Shown here piece after piece: positions 25,301 through 39,100 of a stretch of 64,000 nt of DNA. This DNA comes from Struthidea cinerea. Its lineage: Eukaryota; Chordata; Aves; Passeriformes; Corcoracidae. The stretch lies in assembly GCA_013397865.1 (NCBI GenBank), contig VZTI01001175.1:1-64000 (forward strand), in the 5' to 3' direction. Each line of letters starts with the position of its first letter. Position 1 is the first letter of the stretch. A program made the translations under genes and the position numbers. Under the pieces are notes generated by a model, which was given only the letters and a program-made list of their open reading frames with translations, did not search any database and was not told the origin of the DNA.

Positions 25301-28300
25301 GAAAATCAATGAGTACAAGTTGAAGGACTGGAACTGACTGAGAAAGGTACTTCAAATGCTCACTCCCCCAGAGACGGTGTGCAGTGACTCAGGCTGCCTT
25401 GCAAAGCCTGCTTCATTTCCCCAGACTTCCTTGTTGTTTGAGATCAAGGGTTGGATAACTGATCTCAAACAGCAGTAGTTCATATTTGTACAATAACCTC
25501 AAGACCAATGGACCCTAAAAGTCTTCACAGATTTCATACAGAAATCACCTCAACTATCACAGCAAGACTTTTAAAAGATAAATTCACCCAGATTATCACA
25601 TTTTCTGAGCCTGTGGATCTCAAAATATTATTTTTGCCCCTATATTTACCATGGCCTGAATCCCAAGTCTCACCATCTGGGGGACTGCTGGTCCATGAAC
25701 CAGAATAACCCAGAACAAAATAATAGAGATCTATAATAAAAAATTAATCTGAGAATTATTTCCTTCCCTTTATCTTGCTTGGGTAACAACCTCAATGGCA
25801 CTGCCAGCAGCACTACAGCAATAACTCAAGACAGATCTGCTGAAGATTTGGTGTTTTCTAAACTGAGTGGAGAAATTATTTTGCATGAATCATTGAAGGT
25901 ACCTGTAATTGTCACAAGACTCATGACAGGTTTTGCAGAAGTTTCTCTGTTGCTTGTGGTGGACTCAGATGAGAGAGGGCACACAAACACAACCTTGTAA
26001 AGGTTAGGGCAGAACATTTCTGAAATGGATTATTGCCTACAAATACAGAGTAACAAAGTGGCTTCTGTGAAACCACAAAGGCACACAACACCACTATTTA
26101 GTTGCTTGCACAGATCTCTTGAATCAGTAGCAAATTAAATAACATTGTTTCTACAAGATTAACTCGTAGCTAAAATGCTGCATCTTCATAAGGCAAAATC
26201 TTTGTTTATTGACAAAAATATATTAACTTTTTCAGTACAGGAAATGAAGACATTCTAGAGAAGGACAGTTTAATTTGCTGTCTCTGATGCTACAACCTCT
26301 GGAAATATAAAAGCACTTTCAATAATAATTTATAACTCCAAAGCTGAATTGGAAGCAACCCATTGTCTTCATGATGACTTTGAAAGCAGCGCTGAAACTT
26401 CATTTGGAATATTTTTAAAAGTTAAAGATTTACTGTAATGCAATTATTTCAATATTGGCAAAGTGTCTCCACTTGTAACTGGTAACGTTCATTTGTACAT
26501 GGAGTTGTAATTCCCAAGGCTAATGGAATACAGGAATATATCATATAGCAAGTCTCCTATGGATATATCATCCTTTGATCAAGGAGGCTGCATTGCAAAA
26601 TTTTAAATCTTTTTTTAACTCGCCTCCCAAATGATTCAGCTTTCCCACAGGGCCCTAGCACGTGCTACATTTGAAAAGGGTTTTTTTTTTTAATGTTCTT
26701 AAGCTGCTGGGAGTGACTTTGGTGCAGGGGAAGAGAATCAGATTGCTCAGCAGCAATTTTTAAGCTCTTTCAGGCTGTCCAACACAGGAATGCATTTCCA
26801 GTACTCCACACTAAGGGTCCTTTCACAGCGTGCTAAAAGCTTTTTAATGATAGAGCTTTTAAAATTAAAACAATGGCAAAACACATTAAAGCTAAGTTAC
26901 AAAAGGGAGTTGAAGAGAAATTATTTGACCATAATGGCAACTTTAATCTCAGAACACACTGTATCCAAAAAAACGGAAAGGAATTGCATTCAGCATTATG
27001 CATTAGCTCTCAAATGTCTGCCTTCACATTTCAATTAATTCTGGAGCCTTAATCCAATTCAGCCACTGATAAAAACTGTTTACTTCTCAGGAAACCATGA
27101 ACATTACTACTCCAAGGCCAAAATTTCACAAAAAGCTCTGTGGAGCTGTACCCTGACCACAGCACATACTGAGAGCGAGCTGAAAACATGAGCACAGGCT
27201 TCGGAAATCCTACAGTCACAGCCGGCCAAAGTTCTTTGAACTCTGGGACTCCAACTCCAGTAGTGTACCTCATGTCCTTCCCTTTGCAGCAACAGAAATA
27301 ACATCATCCTTGAGAAACAAGCTAGGGTAGATTGCAGAAACAGTGACTCTGTTAGAGGCAGAGTTTCAAATTAAAGCCAATTTCAATTATACATGTAAAG
27401 AGTTTTGTGAAATCATTTCAAAAAACAAAGTTACGTTGAAATGCGTTGGGACTGCTAATAAGTATTTTATTTTAGATAAAAATTGACACTTAAGAAAATT
27501 GAATTTTGTACTTGCAGGCAATGGAAAAGCAGACTAGAAATGTTAAGGAAAATAGTTATTTTAAATGTCATTTAAAACAATTAGCTAAGCAAGGCAGTTG
27601 TGCTAATTCTGTGATATTAGGGACCCAACTGTGTCTAGTTTCCAGGCAATGACAGACAAAACTATTGTACAGCATTTCCTCAGCCAAACAGAGCAGAGGA
27701 CCTCTACACTGCACAGGCTTTCAGCTCCAGAGAAGCCATTTCCACACCCTCAAATACAGCAGAGACACAGCCCAGGGAACTTTCCTGACCTGGCAGAACG
27801 GAATTAGTGGGACGATCACCTTTCCTCCAGGCCTCCTCAGACCATTCGGGCAGAAGGAAGCTCTGTAGGACAGTTATTTTTCTGGTGGACTCTACTTTCA
27901 GCAGTTGTGGTTCCCATCACACGTGAACCTGTGCACCTCGGAGTGTTTTTAAAACACGTATTTTGCCATAACATTTCAACATTTTGCAACAACACTTTAA
28001 ACATTTGCTTTGATACAAAATTTGAGGTTCTCAGCTGCTTCTGAACATCAAGGCCCACACAACTAAGCACACCAGCCACAAGACTGTGCTCTTCATCAAC
28101 CTAAAATCAGAGCAATCACCATCCTTTGTATTTCGCAAGTACAGCACGGGTTTGTGTAACAGTCAAAACCAGTGAGAGTCGAAGTACAAACACTACCAAC
28201 CTCTGCCACCTTGTTGGAGGCTCTGTCTTTGAGCTGCTTAGAGCTCTGCAATCCAGGTGAGTTGCACCTTGGAGCTGCTGTGTGCTCGCTGTGCCTTTAT

Positions 28301-28448
28301 TCCAGCACCCAAAGCTCCTCGCAGATGTGCTCGGACCAGGAGGTCACATGCAAATCCAGTCCACAGCCCAGAACTGCACCCAGGCTCACACACACACAGG
28401 CAGCATTCTCACAACTGCCTTCCTTAACAAGGAGCCTGCGTTAAATGC
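22301..28448. other. Unique sequence; AT-rich from about 24 kb
   Basis: 22300-24000 is of average composition with frames up to 133 codons, none recognised. 24240-28150 is clearly AT-rich and has very few frames over 70 codons. No CR1, LTR or SINE is recognised across this 6 kb. 23660-23830 keeps several CpGs outside any island. A 14-A run lies at 23243-23256 and an 11-T run at 26681-26691. Confidence 0.55.
23243..23256. repeat. Poly(A) tract (14 A)
   Basis: An uninterrupted run of 14 A. A retrocopy tail was considered, but the sequence before it shows no recognisable gene or SINE and no polyadenylation signal at the expected distance, so simple sequence is the safer reading. Confidence 0.8.
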
Positions 28449-28660
28449 TTAAATAAAACCTGGGAAATCTGTATTCCAGGCATGATTCCACCACAGGCTC
28501 CCTGTGTGACCTTTGGCAGGTCATTTAAGCTCTCAGTAAAAATAAGACTGATAACACTTCTCCTATCTGCCTTGCCTATTTAGGCCTTAAGCTCCTCAGA
28601 CAGAGACTGTCTCTTACATGCACTGAGCCTGTAACAGCTGGGGCCTCTCATGGCAATTAT
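28449..28660 (+). mobile_element. Ancient amniote SINE relic, MIR/CORE type
   Basis: The middle block CTGTGTGACCTTTGGCAGGT, then CATTTAAGCTCTCAGT, is the hallmark conserved part of MIR-like SINEs. Downstream, AAGCTCCTCAGACAGAGACT and GTCTCTTACATG resemble the tail found in amniote MIR relatives. The copy is heavily diverged, as expected for an element predating birds. Boundaries are approximate and no target duplication is visible. Confidence 0.7.
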
Positions 28661-31600
28661 CTGCCTTACAGTAGTTAACAGCAACAATGCATGCAGCAGT
28701 GACTCGGACAGGGATGCACCACCCCAAAAACACTGCAAAGGGAAACAAGTACAAAGCAGGAAGTTGTGGGTGAGCAGAACAGGGACATTATCGAATGCAA
28801 ACATAGTTTTGAGCTCTGTGATCGAACCGGAAGGCAGGTTTTGGGCTGTAATGAAAGAAAGCATGTTATTACCCACTTGCAGAGCCTGACAGCACAGCCC
28901 CATGCCGAAAGCATGAAAGCTTTCCCCTTCTATTATGCTTAGGGCCTGTGATGGAAACTCATTTTTTCTTCTTTTCATAAATAAAACCATAAATGACTAG
29001 CAGTCTGGAAAGGCAAAATCTTGCAGGGGGGAGCTGCTCTCATGTTTTATCAATGAGGAAGCAGAGCACTGGGCATCATGATTTGTCTGTCTGCCTGTTT
29101 TCATTATCTTTTTAATGTTAACATTAAAGTCTTCTGGAGACTGTATTTAAAAAGCCTGGTGTCGAATGACTATTTGAATAGAGATGAAATGCACCTTTGA
29201 GAGTAGCAGGTAATAGCAAGGCTTTGCTTCTGCCTGTGGGCTGAGAAATGTGTTGTAATGTCAATGCTGGGGGCTGCTGAAAAATTCTTTCCTGTTCCAG
29301 GTTCTCTGTGTTGTCTTGTCTCCTTTGACCTTTGCTCAACAGCAACCAACAGAGAGCTGGGGGCCACGGGATCCCAAACTGCAGCACTTTCTGGCTAAGA
29401 ATGACCATGGGATGCAGCTGCTCCGACTCACTCGAGGCTGTGAGTGCTGCCCCAACCAATCACAGCCTGCTTCCAGGTTACCATCCCACTCCATCCACTG
29501 GGAGCTCCAGGGCTCAGGGATGCTCCGAATAAAAGGGAGATGCAGAGGTAAAAACAGCTCTACTTTTATACCCCCTTCTCATGCCGTACAAAGCAGAACC
29601 TGAAACCCTTAGGCCAGCTTTTGTTTTGTTGATTTCTTTTAACTTTATTTGGTTGTTTTCATTCCTGCTCAGGGTTTTTTTATTAGACATTCAGGTCTCA
29701 TCAATCCTGTTTCTCTGGAAGATTTTGTGGATGGGTAGAGAACTAGTAGGTTTAGGATATCAGAGGAACCAATAAATTGCAAGAGCCCTACAAAAATCAC
29801 AAATAGATTTTTATCTAAAATGAGGCAGTTGCTTACAGGGTACCACAAAGATGCATTTTAGTAACCTAACAAATGCTCAGGCCAGCTTTTGCTTAGCAGG
29901 ACGTGCAGACTGTTTAGGAAATTTGCTTCACAGCCCACCTAAAACACTGAGGCAAGTGCAAAACCCATACACATGTGCTTACGTGCACATACACACAGGG
30001 ATTTTTAACAAGGAGTAGGCAACTCTCCTGTGAATTCCTCTGCTCCTCTTACTGGTTTCTGACAGACTCTCCCTGATTTCACCAGTGCATTCTGTGCAAG
30101 AGCAGCTGATAATTATCCTCTGTTGGGCATCAAAACCAGAAATGATGGGTGAGATCACTTATGCCACATTCCCATTTTTCATACACACATATATGTTGCT
30201 TATGGCACAATTCAGTCCTTCTGTCACTGCTCTGCCACAGAAATACTGGCAATGGGGAACAATTATCTGCTTGTGCCCTTCTGTCCCTCCTGATGGAGAT
30301 GGAAAAAAACATGGAAAAGAGTGAAAAAGATTTACCAAACTCTCTGAAGCAAACCTGCCACCTCTGAGCCTCCTGAAGCAGTTATTCCCACACATGTAGT
30401 GTACAGATGAAGGAAGCTATTTGATTCCAAAATCAAAAACCTGATAAACTCTAAGGAAAAGTGAAAACATCAGAGCCCAGAAAGTGGACCATTAGCGAAC
30501 TGTGAGTGACAAGATGACTTCATTCCTGTGTTTCTTCCTTGCCTTCTTCATGAAGGCCCATCTACAGACCCAGTTCCTATCCAGGAGCAAGGGTGCAGGC
30601 TGGACTCCCACCTCACTCCACAGAGGAGCCAGCTGGTTATGGGGGAGCCCGATTCCTTGTGGAATCTGTGATTAAAGATGCTGTACCCCAACTGCACTCG
30701 GGCAGGTGCTTGTGTGCACAGAGAACTCATTAAGTTGATAGTAAAACTGAAAGGGAAATCATTGGGATCTAAAGTGCAGGCCTAAAGATGAGCACAGTCC
30801 CCAGTGTGCTCCTGAATCAGGGCCAGGATAAGCAAAGAGCAGAGAAAAGGGAATTATTTCAGCTTTTTTCCCTTCTGGATGCTCCATATGCTCCAGCCAG
30901 CTGTTGTGGGTTTGTTCGTACTCATTACAGTGGGTATGTGTGACAGACTCTACCTCGCTTCAGAGTGACTCAATCATACAGGGTCTCAAATGGTTTGCTT
31001 GAGGCTTTAACGCAGGCTGTGTCCCCCCCAGAGCTCCACATCCCCCCATCTCTCCTCCTGTCGAAATCCAATGGCTCTAACAAGTCCCACCTTGTCAGGT
31101 GTGGTTAGAGGAAGGTTGGGTGACTGTTCTGTCTGTTCAGCCAGAGTTTCCTCCTTCACCCACTGCACACCTGCCATCTTATATACACTTTGGCTACCAG
31201 AGGGAACATACTTCACTAAAACAACAGGCCAACTTGTTTTGGAGAAGTCAAATTTATACTAAGAAGCTGTTCTGAGGAACAAATTCACAGGCTTGGAGCT
31301 TTCACGGCCCCAGAGCCTGACCTGCTCACCAACGCCCAGAAGCATTCCCAGGTAGTTCTGCCTCCACCACTCCAGCCATGTCACTGTCCCCTGTGAGTCC
31401 CAGCTCCCCACAGGATCCCAGAGGAAGCAGAGGCTCGACCAATAATCCAGCATAAGCTTTCCACAGCACAGGGCCAAACCCTGAGCTCTGGGCTGAGGAA
31501 GATCTTAAACATACGACAGTGGTTGGCACATCCCAGGATCAGACCCATCATTTATTCCCCATGTCCCCCCTAGCAGAGGGCCCCTCTGCTAGGAAAAGTC

Positions 31601-34600
31601 TTTGGGGTTTAGTATTCTGTCATTTCTTCCAGAAACTGCTGTGCCACTCACCCACAGTGGGTCTGAAACACGATGACAGGAGAATTTGGCTGTTTTCCTG
31701 CTACTGTCCCAAACAATCATGTCTCCAAAATACTTGCAGCCTTCTCAGAGCCTTTCTTTTCTTATTACTTCACCCATTCAAACACCAGAAATCCCTTCCC
31801 CATCATTTTTTCCAGTAGATTTCCCTTCCAGTGGCTCAGAGTGGGTCCTCCCACTGTTCCCCCACATGTTGTCTCTCAGCTTTAATCAAAGTCACTTCCT
31901 TGTTTCCCATCTGATTACCCAAGTGCTGCCTGGCCCTCAGCCACCTTCAGAGCTGGCATAAGCAGGTGCAGCTCTGACAAAGTGACATCAATCCATGTGC
32001 ACCCTGAATTGGAGTTGTCTTCCTGATGGAGACCTCTTGATCCCCAGCATTTCTGAAAGCACAGTCGCATGGTTTGCACATGTGACTGAAGCACAGCAGC
32101 GGAGGCAGTTCCTGCCTCTTTAACCTACACCAAGGATCACCAAATGAAGAATCTGCCTCATTCTGTACATCTTCTCCCTCTTTTGCACTCTTTTCAGCTT
32201 GCGTGTTGGGTCAGAGGGATTGATGAGGCTGTTGAGAGCTCCTGTGGTATCAGCAGAGCCTTCATTTACACTTCTCACAACCAAATCAGTCTTTGTGCTC
32301 TCCCTTGTTGTTCCATTATGAGGTTCTCCCATTTGAGTCCCTTCCCAGCCCAAAGGGTGCAGTGCTCCCTTCAGCTCCCAGCAAAGATATCAACCACACA
32401 ATGAATATCTGACTTTCTGCACCACCCTTGCTACAGCACTACACAGACAGTGGAGGCAGTCAGACACAGCCTGTCCCTTGCACCTACAGCTTGTACCTGG
32501 CAGGAGGCACCTGTGACTGCACCGCTGCTGTAACTGTTACCCGATGAGAAGGGGAAATGAACTGATTCTCCTTTCTAGCCCGGTTCCCAGCTGACTGGAA
32601 GAAACACCAGTCTGCAGATTCATCTTCTGGGAACTCCCAGAGTCCCGGAGCACACGCGGATACAAACCAGAGCCTGGTTTTTAGAAGATATATTTGTGCC
32701 AGAAGCCTTGAAAGTATTTCTAAGCTACAAGCAACACTCTGCTGACTCACATTTCCACTGAAAGCCATTCAGTTTTCAGAAGCATCAATGATACCTGCCC
32801 AGGGACCTTCAGCTCTTTGAGTTATTAGGTTTGCTTTACTAGAGAAGCCAACACAAAATCCTGTATTTTGGACACCAACAGGATTTGAGCAGTGGAACTC
32901 CTTGTTTCAGGGGGCTGGATGCTATAAATTCTTGTAAGCTGAAAGAGCAACTGAACGAATTCAAGGGAGAAAACCCCATCTAGAGCTACTGAATGTAGGA
33001 AATGACATTTGGCTAAGAAAGTCGTAAATTTCTGGAGATGGAGAGAGTGTATTAAGAGGCGTCACTACATGCTTATCCTGTTCCTACATTCATCCTCAGG
33101 CATCCACTATTTACCACTGCAGGAGAAAGAACACTTGGCTGGATGGATGGATGCTCTTATTTAGGCTAATGCAAGCAAAGCACCCCTGAATACACCTGTA
33201 CACCTAAACTCACAAAACACAAACCCTCACAGGCCTGTCCACCATCACTGCGTTGCACCAGGAGCTACAACAAAGAGCCACAGTGTCATGATGAATGATT
33301 TGCCTCTTGATTCACTTCACAGAGAGCTCCTGTCTGAGGTTAGAGACCTGCATTTACCTCTATTACCTTAAACACCCAAGGGAGTGCAGGAGAATAGTCA
33401 TCCCAAGCTCATTTTACAACCACCAAGAGTGGAGAGCATGGCCAGAAGGCAAGTGGCCTCAGATGAGCTGATTTCTCTCTCTCCCTGAGAGCAGTGACTG
33501 TGATACCAGCACCAACACACACAGCTGCACTCTCGGTTTATCTGCATTCCGCAGCTTGGATGGGATGAATCCAAACTTCAACAACATACACAGAGAACAG
33601 AACCTGCACCTCGTTGCCCTGTATGATGAAGTAATGCACTGCTGGAGGCTCAGTCTTCCATTAAAATTGTCACAGAGGAATTACAGACAGCATCTCTGTG
33701 ACCAGCCTGAGAAGGGTTGTTCTCAAACACTCCTGTGTCTTGGGCCACTGCAGGCAAGTTACCTGATCAGAATCACCCCTGCTTTTGAGCAAAGGAAAAG
33801 CAAACAACACCAGAGTCCCACTGTGATTCTAGGGAGAAGGATGTGCAAAGAAGACCTCCCAAGGTCATGGCTGAGAAAGCACATCCACGGCGGCAGCAGC
33901 AGCAGCTGTCAGGCTCTGCTCTGTCAGATCCCTTTGCTCAGGAGGTCTCTGGGAAATAAAGGACATCACTGAGCACAGGGACTAGGTATGGACAGCATGT
34001 TTCAGGCTCCTATGACCTGGGCACAGAGAATAAAGCCCACCTGCTCATTCCCTGCACACAGAGCTGTGCACCATCCCTTCAGATTCAAGCAATTCAGCCT
34101 CGTGCTGGAAAAACAAAGGGAGGTGCTAAACGCCAGAGCTGCTCCTTTCTTCCTTGACAGCTCTGAAACACCAAATATACCACAGCATCTGGCTAAGCAG
34201 CCTGGCACATGCTGTTGCTCCCTTGCCAGGGAGACTGACTGACAGATTAGATCAGACACACAGATAATGGGCTGGGACATCTTGAAGCCCCATCTCAAGC
34301 TGATTCCTGTTTGCAGCATTAATCTCCAGTGACAGAGGGCCCCCCAACATGCAGAAACCAGCTGTGCAGCACTGTAAGTAGGACATTGTGTCATACATGC
34401 TAAGGGGAGCATGAGGGACTTCTGAGGTGCCTTGGTACATGCTAGCACAGAACATCCCAGTAAGAAACTCTGCCACTGATACGAGGAAAGGCTGAAATGG
34501 CTGTTGTGAACAGTAAAGTAGAACAGAGAAGTCCCAGGATACAGGCAGGAGGGTTGAAGTCTCCCTAAAGACAGCCTGTATGTAACCCATTGCTAAGTTT

Positions 34601-35554
34601 CCTACCAGTAAGTGTACAAAGCACTTTCGTGTCGCTGGGAGATCTCAGATCTCTAAAATGAATGCCAAAGAGCAGCCACAAAATTAAACCTTGATCAGGG
34701 AGGGTCGTCTCCCACACCGCCCTTGTTGCACACGCAGTGATCCATCAGCCCTGTCGCTTATGGGCTGGCTGCAGCCACAGCCTCTCCCTCTCCCTCCACG
34801 TTCCAGGTGACCTCTGCCTGATCTCCACTTCGAATGCTCCATCTCTTGCCCCTCTGTCTTCCCTGGCGGCACATCCACCCTCTGCTTCTGCCACAGAGCT
34901 ATGAATCATGATAGAATAATAAGCTCGTTTATGAGCTGCACACAAGCCCAAAGGACCAAAGAGCGGAATAAATCGCTACAAAGCCCTCTAAGCCGATTTA
35001 TTCATTCAACAGTTTCTTGCTTTGACTCCAGCCTCCTCTAACCGGTGTCCAAACACTGCGGTAGTACAACAGGAAAAACAGCAACCTTCTTTCAAGAGGT
35101 TCATTACTTTTGTCTTTTTGAGATCAAGAGATGAACTGACTTGTACAGGATTTGAAGCCCGGCATGCCAGCTGAACGCATCACTGCTCTGGCTGACTCCC
35201 AGGCTTGCAGTGAGGCCTGCAGCCCTGGGTAATATGTAAATGAACTGCTAACCCAGGCTTACAGCACACAGCCTGGCCAGGGAAAGATACTGCCTCAACT
35301 CCAGGGCCCTGCTGTCCTCAGGGTAGTGGGTGAGGATTTAATCATGGGCCTCTCTTGGGGCAGAAAGACTTCCAAAGTTGAACACAGCTGTTTGCTGACT
35401 GGTGGTACAATATAGCGCCAATAAATAGGATTTTACCCTTCTGTCACACCAAGGATCACAACACTCAGCAGATACCGGTCCCCCCAGGTAGAGCTGCATC
35501 CATCTGATAGCTGAGAATCACTCACCATGTGTCACAAATAGGAAGCAGAGGCAA
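28661..35554. other. Unique sequence, no gene seen
   Basis: Frames up to 148 codons (34002-34448 minus, 33556-33972 plus) have no recognisable domain. 34890-35000 carries TTTATGAG and TTTATTCATT blocks with isolated CpGs. 35110-35220 has weak resemblance to MIR-type sequence on the minus strand (GACTCCCAG context), too eroded to call. A GCAGCAGCAGCAG micro-repeat lies near 33893-33907. Confidence 0.55.
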
Positions 35555-35665
35555 GGCAGGTTGAACGCACCAATCCAAGTTTGTCTTTCTAGGCAGGTAC
35601 AGAGCTGGGATAGAAATCTTCAGATTTCTCCTTTCTGTCCCTCACCCTCTTAGCTCCCCCTTCAC
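35555..35665 (-). mobile_element. Probable MIR-type SINE fragment
   Basis: The run from TACAGAGCTGGGATAGAAAT through AGATTTCTCCTTTCTGTCCC to the CTCTTAG at about 35650 resembles the reverse complement of the MIR-like part that reads as a 'check list' of GACTCCCAG and CAGAGCTGGGAATAGAAC in better preserved amniote copies. It is diverged and short, and assignment rests on about 60 informative bases. Confidence 0.4.
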
Positions 35666-38600
35666 CTTTTCCCCAAACCTTCATGCCAATAGCTCAAGTC
35701 AGCTTGTTGTTTTTTGCCAGGCCTGTCTGTTCTTCAGGCTTACCCATTCCTGGGCTTTCTCACCCCAGCCTCCCCAGGATGCTGGCAGGAAAGTTGTACT
35801 TCTGTAGCTTTTTCAACTTTATCACAGCTCAGGTGCAGAGAATAAGCAGAACTTGTGGTCACACAGGATTTCCTCTTTGAGCAGCCACTCACAGAAATCC
35901 AGGTAAGTATCCAAGCCTGGAGCTGCTTCTTCTCAACCTCACTGCAGAAAGTGTGATCTACTACAACACGCATGACCCAGCAACTGGAGATCCCGGACCT
36001 GTTTCTCTATCTGCCCTTGAATTACCTGAATGGCTCAGGTAAAAAGGTGTTCTCACCTGTAAGAAACGCTCGCAATTACTCCGTAAAGTCCTTTTTGTTT
36101 TTAGGAGGGTGAGAAGAACTGTGCAATGACTCAATAATTCAGTCCAGTGGAACATTCATCAGGGATACAGGAACGGGTCAGGGTCCCATGGCAGATGCCA
36201 CGGCTGCTCCCTAAGCCTATCAGTGACTGCCAGGTGCTACATGAATGCAGAATATTGCTCTCTTATAGATGATTTGGACAGGAACTATGAGGGGCAAAGC
36301 AGCAGGGCACAGCTATAAGAGAAGTAAGCACAAGATGGCATCTATTAGCAAGCATCCAATTTAGTGACTACCCATAAACCAGGCAGTAGGAATAAGAGAC
36401 ATTAATGGATCTCTCCCAGGCCTTTGCTATTACTTTCTCACAAGAGCATCACAGCAAAAAGGAAATCTTAAGAGTAAGCTGAGTCTCTTGATTCATTACT
36501 TCCTCTGAAGTCCTAAAAGCCCCATAGCAAGACAGAAAGCACCAAAACAAACTGCAAGCAGCTTTTCCCTGATCCAGAGGAGTTTTACCCTTTGGGAGGT
36601 AGTTGGCCATTTTTACTGATGTTCTCCCAGCCGAAGCCACAAGATTTTCTGAAATCCCTCTGCAGAACAGTTGGCTTTCCAATTGTGCTGCCTTCATGCT
36701 GAGAGTATCCCTAATTTATCTCTGCGGGGATCAGAGGAGCCAAGAGAAAGGAATCCAGTTCTTGTTCAAATGAATCCCCCTTTGCTTTCAAAAGAGCCCA
36801 GAATCTCTCAGTTGGCATTTTTGTCCATGACTGAACACTGGTGGAAGGTGCAACACGTGGCTTAAAGGAACAGCTCACTATCAACACATAAACAACTGCC
36901 AGGCTCACACTGCCTCTGCTTTGCAGGAGGACTCTGGGCTTTGAAAGGCTTTTACAACTTTCTGTCTTCTACATAATTAAAAAGTGATTATTTTTGCAAC
37001 ACAGGGTGGAATCACGTTCAACATCATTTTGACAGCAAGAAGCTAAAGCAGGGGAGAGAGAGGCACATTTTGCGACTAGAGGATAAATGGCCTTCAAAAA
37101 TTTGTGGAGGAGGAACAGAAATTGCAAGGAGAGGAGAGGCTGGAAGCGAAAGGAGGGGCTATTCATTTCCCGTAGGGGTGTAAATTTTGGCAAAGTACTT
37201 GCTTCAAGATCAGGGTTGAGGTCCATTTAGCAGAGCAGTGGGGGAGAATCTGAAAACCAAATTAGTAAAGACAATGAATTCTTCCCTGTGCGCTCAGTGC
37301 AGGCTCAACTCAGCACCCATTGCAGCTATTGGAAATCTTCCAAACGACTGCACTGACCCTCAAAGCCTGCCAGCAAGGCCTGGGCTAGGAACCACTAGCA
37401 GCAGCTGTCCAGGGCCCAACCAAACCTGGAGTCTCTGAAGGTATCCCACATGCACAGGAATCTCTTCAGCTCTGTGGGGAACAGGCCAACACCTGCTGCT
37501 GGAGCGCAGGTGAAGCTGCTGATCAAGACAGGAAACTGAAAAAAGCAGGCTGACCTCTCTGACTGCATGACTGGCCATTGTCTTTAGGAAGCACAATGCC
37601 ATATCTTTCTTGCAAAGATGAAGAGCAATTTGCTCGGCAGTTCAGGGAGCAGCAGTGGAGGCTGTGAAGGCATAACACGAGCCACAGCTCATGTCTGTCC
37701 CATGCTGCCACCCAGCCAGGCACACGTTATCCCAGCACGGTGCTAATGTAGGCTCAACAATGCCTGAGCTGCCCACAGAACAGGCAGAGCCCACTTGTGC
37801 TGCCTGTGAGAGCTCCTGCAGCAGTGCCACTACTTGCATGTGAAACAGCCAATTTAAATTTGGCCCTTGCCTGTTTTCAAGAACAGCAGCCTCAGAGCGA
37901 TCACACTGTACATACAGAAATGTTCTTTTTTTTTTTTTTTTTTAAAGCAGCTCTGGCACTGATTTCAAAGGCATGCAGGCAGTGTGGTGCTCTCAAGAAT
38001 CCTTTGGATTCAAGAATCAAGAACCTGAATGTTTTGGGACACTTATTAAGAGCCCAGAAAGTGCTTTTGAACAAGGGACTCAGCCCCTTGAAGGCATTTT
38101 GTTACTGTGGATCTACAGCTGGATGGCTTCAAACTGGTTCTATAACACAGAGATTGATCCAACACCTCACTGTATTCAGTTTAGACATTTTTTCCTCATT
38201 TTCACAGGCAAAATAACCACTTAAATGTGACTTTGCATCAATAAATTGCCCGAGATAATAGGATAGATGAAAAGAAGAGCTGACTAGCAGGAAAACATAA
38301 TAAAAAGGTGCTTGACTGCGTGAGTCAGTTCTGGCCTGCGTGTCAGCGGCACAATTAGTCCTCCCCTTGCAGGCCACATGGTTTGGTGTTGTATTTGACA
38401 GACAAATCAATCCTCCCCTTCTTCTAAGCACTGTCTAATGAATAAATCAGCAAGGTCACTGGTGCTGCTGCTTCGCCCTTTCCCTGCCAGGCGGCTGAGC
38501 TGGACCTGCTGCCTGGCTCCATCTGCTGTGCTTCCAACAGGATCCAAGTGTCCTGGGGAGCAAGATGGAACAGTTAAAACACACAACTGGGCAGCAAAAG

Positions 38601-38980
38601 TCCCTGGGTTTACTCCTGACTAGTGTGCTGTCTTGGACAAGTCACACCAACCCTTAGGCCAAACAATGCATTCACTCAACAGACCTTGTCTGCTGAGCCA
38701 GCCGGGGAGGAGGGGGAAATCAAGGAACAGCACAGAAAGGAAGAAGCACCAAAGGACTTGATGTCACTGGTTGGCATGGGAGCTGCCACGCAGCAGTCAA
38801 GGGGGCAGGAGGACATGCTGCAACCCAGCCCACCTCAGCCCAGCCCCCTCCTGCCTGGCACAGCTCCTGGCACAGCAGGCCCAGGGCTTTGCTGGAGAGC
38901 CCTCAATGGTTGCGCTATAAATGAATTGCTACGATGAACTGGTCTGGTGCGTGCAAAGGGGCCTCCAGCTAGTTGATGCA
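35666..38980. other. Unique sequence, no gene seen
   Basis: Only short frames. An 18-T run lies at 37926-37943. 38600-38665 has faint MIR-like wording (CTTGGACAAGTCAC) that is not enough for a call. No CR1. Confidence 0.55.
37926..37943. repeat. Poly(T) tract (18 T)
   Basis: The longest homopolymer in the window. It could be the complement of a retrocopy poly(A) tail, but the sequence following it (37944 onward) shows no recognisable processed gene. Confidence 0.85.
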
Positions 38981-39100
38981 GTAATAACAACAACAGCAGT
39001 CATTTACTCAGCACCAAGTACGTAGCAAGTGTTTGCAAAACACACTGGCAGATGAGGTTCATGTCCCAGAGCACTCACTCTGAATGGAGAAGAGGGAGAG
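38981..39100. mobile_element. Possible eroded L2/MIR-type tail
   Basis: AATAACAACAACAGCAGTCA, then TTTACTCAGCACCAAGTA and CAGAGCACTCACTCTGAATG, follow the order of an amniote L2/MIR-family 3' region (AT-unit tract, 'CAAGTGCTTAG'-like and 'AGAGCTTACAATCT'-like blocks). Similarity is partial, and the call would fail if a profile search finds nothing. Confidence 0.3.

Noticed and set aside
28386..28398. Short CA repeat (also 52775-52786)
   Set aside because: Six or so units, too short to be a notable microsatellite.
33556..33972. 138-codon plus-strand frame checked for reverse-transcriptase or gag relics
   Set aside because: No catalytic or zinc-knuckle motif seen.
38600..38665. MIR-like wording (CTTGGACAAGTCAC)
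   Set aside because: Only one short block matches and no second family block follows in order.
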